Origin: an uncultured Flammeovirgaceae bacterium
GTDB taxonomy: Bacteria; Bacteroidota; Bacteroidia; Cytophagales; Cyclobacteriaceae
DNA: 5,664 nt
Direction: 5' to 3'
Assembly (NCBI GenBank): GCA_946886805.1
Contig: CAMPJM010000296.1
Coordinates: 1-5,664, forward strand
Shown here: piece after piece, positions 3,929-5,664 of the stretch
Numbering within the stretch: position 1 is the stretch's first letter
Layout of the letters: each line of letters begins with the position of its first letter
Notes under the pieces: generated by a model
Told to the model about the DNA's origin: nothing
Databases searched by the model: none
What the model saw: the letters and a program-made list of their open reading frames with translations, nothing else
Position numbers and translations under genes: made by a program

Positions 3929-5664
3929 TTATTTTGGGAAAGTATCTTCTAAAGATTCTAAATCACCCAGTCCCGAATATTCGGAAGGATTTGTATTAAA
4001 TTGCTTTTTGAAACATTTTCTAAAATATTGTAAATCAGTAAAACCAACTTCATAGGTGACTTCTGCTATAGAAAGCTGATTTTGAACCAATAATTGTGCT
4101 GCTCTTTTTAAACGAATAGTTCTTATAAATTCATTTGCTGATTGCCCTGTAATAGCCTTTAGTTTTCTATATAATTGCATTCTGCTCATTCCCACATCCT
4201 TACATAAAGCTTCTACTGAATATTCCGAATTAGACATATTTCTTTCTATACTCTCTAAAGCATTTTTTATGAAAGTCTCGTCTGTAGAAGATAGTGTAAC
4301 CTTTTTGGGCTCTATATTAAGAACTTCATTGTCTGTAAAAGATTTCTTTAACAACTCTCGGGAGTTAATCAGGTTGCGTACCTTTAATTGTAATTCCTTA
4401 TTGTTAAATGGCTTGGTTATATAATCATCAGCTCCATTTTCCAGTCCTTCAATTTTAAAGATTAAGGAGGTTCTTGCAGTTAGCAATATTACCGGGATAT
4501 GAGATGTTTTGATATTTTCTTTAATTTGCCTACAGAAATTTATTCCATCTAGTCCCGGCATCATAACATCGCTGATAATCAAATCAGGACATTCCTCTTC
4601 CGCCAGTTTTATTCCCGCTAGTCCATTCCCCGCTTCCAACACTAAATTTTGCCTAAAAAATATCGATTTGATATATGCCCTAACTTCAAGATTATCTTCA
4701 ACTATCAAAATCCTCTTGAGCTTTTTCGAATCAACTTTTTCATCAAACTGATCATCTTCCGTTATTATCTCCTCCTTATTGAGATCATAATAGTGTTGTA
4801 TAAGTTCGCTATCTTGATATTCATCCAAAAGTTCTGATTCTTTAAAATGTTGGCATCCTAAAGGTATTTCCACTGTAAATCTCGAAAACTCATTTTCATT
4901 GCTTTCAACAGTTATTTTACCCTTGTGCAATTCAACCAACGATTTTGTCAAAGCCAGCCCTATTCCAGTTCCCTGATGTGAAGGATCATCCTCAGAATAA
5001 AATCTCCTAAAAATCTTTTTGAAGTTTTCTTGTTTAATACCCGAGCCATTGTCTTCTACTTTTATAAATACCGCTTCTTTTGTTTCTGACGCTTCAATTA
5101 TAATTTCCCCGCCATCGGCAGTGTGATTGAAAGCATTTGACAACAAATTAAAAAAGATCTTCTCAAATTGGTCCCTGTCAAAGAATAGATTGATAGCGTT
5201 TGATGAAGTTCGGAAAATAAATTTGATGTTTTTTTGTTCGGCAATGCCATCAAAGGAGAGCTTCACTTCCTTTAAAAATTTTACTATGTCCCCTTCTGTC
5301 ACTTTTAACTTCAATTTTCCAGCCTCAGCTTTTCTGAAATCGAGGAGTTGATTCACCAATCGCAACAATCTCTGTGCATTTCTGTTGACTATGCCCAATT
5401 GATCTTTAAAAGGCTTACCCCCTTCCCCGGAATTAATAAGTTTTTCCAAAGGTCCTAATATCAGCGTAAGGGGAGTTCTGAATTCATGTGATACGTTAGT
5501 AAAAAATTGAAGCTTCGCCTTATTTAATTTTTCAATATTTTCCCGATTTATCCTTTCCAAACGGATATTATTAACATAATTTGTCCTGATGATAATAAAC
5601 CTTCTGAATAGGTATAAAATCGCCAGCACAACCAAGGCATAGCCAAGTCTTGCCAACCATGTTT
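3929..5664 (-). CDS. Hybrid two-component system protein (kinase-receiver-AraC), C-terminal part
   Basis: The reading frame stays open through the window's right edge, so the N-terminal sensor is missing. An in-frame TTG at 5654-5656 is not a credible start; residues below count from it. The order is: transmembrane helix (about 4-23, LGYALVVLAILYLF then RRF); short coiled linker; HisKA domain with the H-box SHEFRTP (phospho-acceptor H57); ATPase domain with NLLSNA (170-175), EDNGSGI (201-207, D202) and GTGIGLAL (229-236). After an acidic linker comes a receiver domain with acidic E320/D321, phospho-acceptor D363 in SDVMMPGLDG, T393 and K415. The C-terminus is an AraC-type double helix-turn-helix (about 462-562, including VGFTDLQYFRKCFKKQF). 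Every catalytic residue is intact. In this family, a periplasmic beta-propeller and Y_Y_Y module usually precede the membrane helix and sense glycan breakdown products. No SusC/SusD or glycoside hydrolase gene is visible here; the nearest possible target is the downstream barrel gene. Confidence 0.95.
   Translation of the reverse strand, partial: TWLARLGYALVVLAILYLFRRFIIIRTNYVNNIRLERINRENIEKLNKAKLQFFTNVSHEFRTPLTLILGPLEKLINSGEGGKPFKDQLGIVNRNAQRLLRLVNQLLDFRKAEAGKLKLKVTEGDIVKFLKEVKLSFDGIAEQKNIKFIFRTSSNAINLFFDRDQFEKIFFNLLSNAFNHTADGGEIIIEASETKEAVFIKVEDNGSGIKQENFKKIFRRFYSEDDPSHQGTGIGLALTKSLVELHKGKITVESNENEFSRFTVEIPLGCQHFKESELLDEYQDSELIQHYYDLNKEEIITEDDQFDEKVDSKKLKRILIVEDNLEVRAYIKSIFFRQNLVLEAGNGLAGIKLAEEECPDLIISDVMMPGLDGINFCRQIKENIKTSHIPVILLTARTSLIFKIEGLENGADDYITKPFNNKELQLKVRNLINSRELLKKSFTDNEVLNIEPKKVTLSSTDETFIKNALESIERNMSNSEYSVEALCKDVGMSRMQLYRKLKAITGQSANEFIRTIRLKRAAQLLVQNQLSIAEVTYEVGFTDLQYFRKCFKKQFNTNPSEYSGLGDLESLEDTFPK

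Noticed and set aside
5654..5656. TTG as the start of the hybrid regulator
   Set aside because: The frame is open to the window edge, and this codon sits at the beginning of the transmembrane helix. The family always has a long periplasmic sensor before it, so the gene is partial.

Overview
The window looks like AT-rich chromosomal DNA of a member of the Bacteroidota, most likely a free-living Cytophagia or Flavobacteriia relative. Three things suggest this: a hybrid two-component regulator that joins histidine kinase, receiver and AraC-type DNA-binding domains in one chain; a PorT-like outer membrane beta-barrel protein ending in phenylalanine; and promoter-like boxes matching the phylum's TAnnTTTG -7 consensus in place of Shine-Dalgarno-led, sigma70-like starts. 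The genus cannot be named from the sequence alone.

Layout: (1) 1-256, minus strand: the N-terminal 85 codons of a PfkB-family, adenosine-kinase-like sugar/nucleoside kinase, cut by the window edge. (2) 339-1505, minus: a 388-residue conserved protein of the YghO-like GNAT-fold group. (3) A 179-bp divergent promoter region with one candidate promoter per strand. (4) 1685-2791, plus: a complete PLP-dependent DegT/DnrJ/EryC1/StrS sugar aminotransferase standing alone. (5) A 386-bp non-coding gap between convergent genes (2792-3177), dense in inverted repeats. It holds an A/T-stem terminator-like hairpin, a nested pair of long inverted repeats spanning about 180 bp, and a third inverted repeat close to the end of the next gene. 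(6) 3178-3846, minus: a secreted outer membrane beta-barrel protein with its own candidate promoter. (7) 3929-5664, minus: the C-terminal part of a hybrid two-component system protein, running off the right edge.

Functional links are loose. The regulator and the barrel protein are co-directional and 82 bp apart, so the barrel could be a target or a co-transcribed partner. The kinase and the YghO-like gene are also co-directional and 82 bp apart. The aminotransferase would normally sit in a nucleotide-sugar or polysaccharide cluster, but no such cluster is visible here.

The most interesting item is the nested inverted repeat at 2865-3046. All three departures from perfect complementarity in its two main stems become G-U pairs if the plus strand is transcribed. 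That fits a structured RNA, but a small non-autonomous mobile element is an equally serious alternative.
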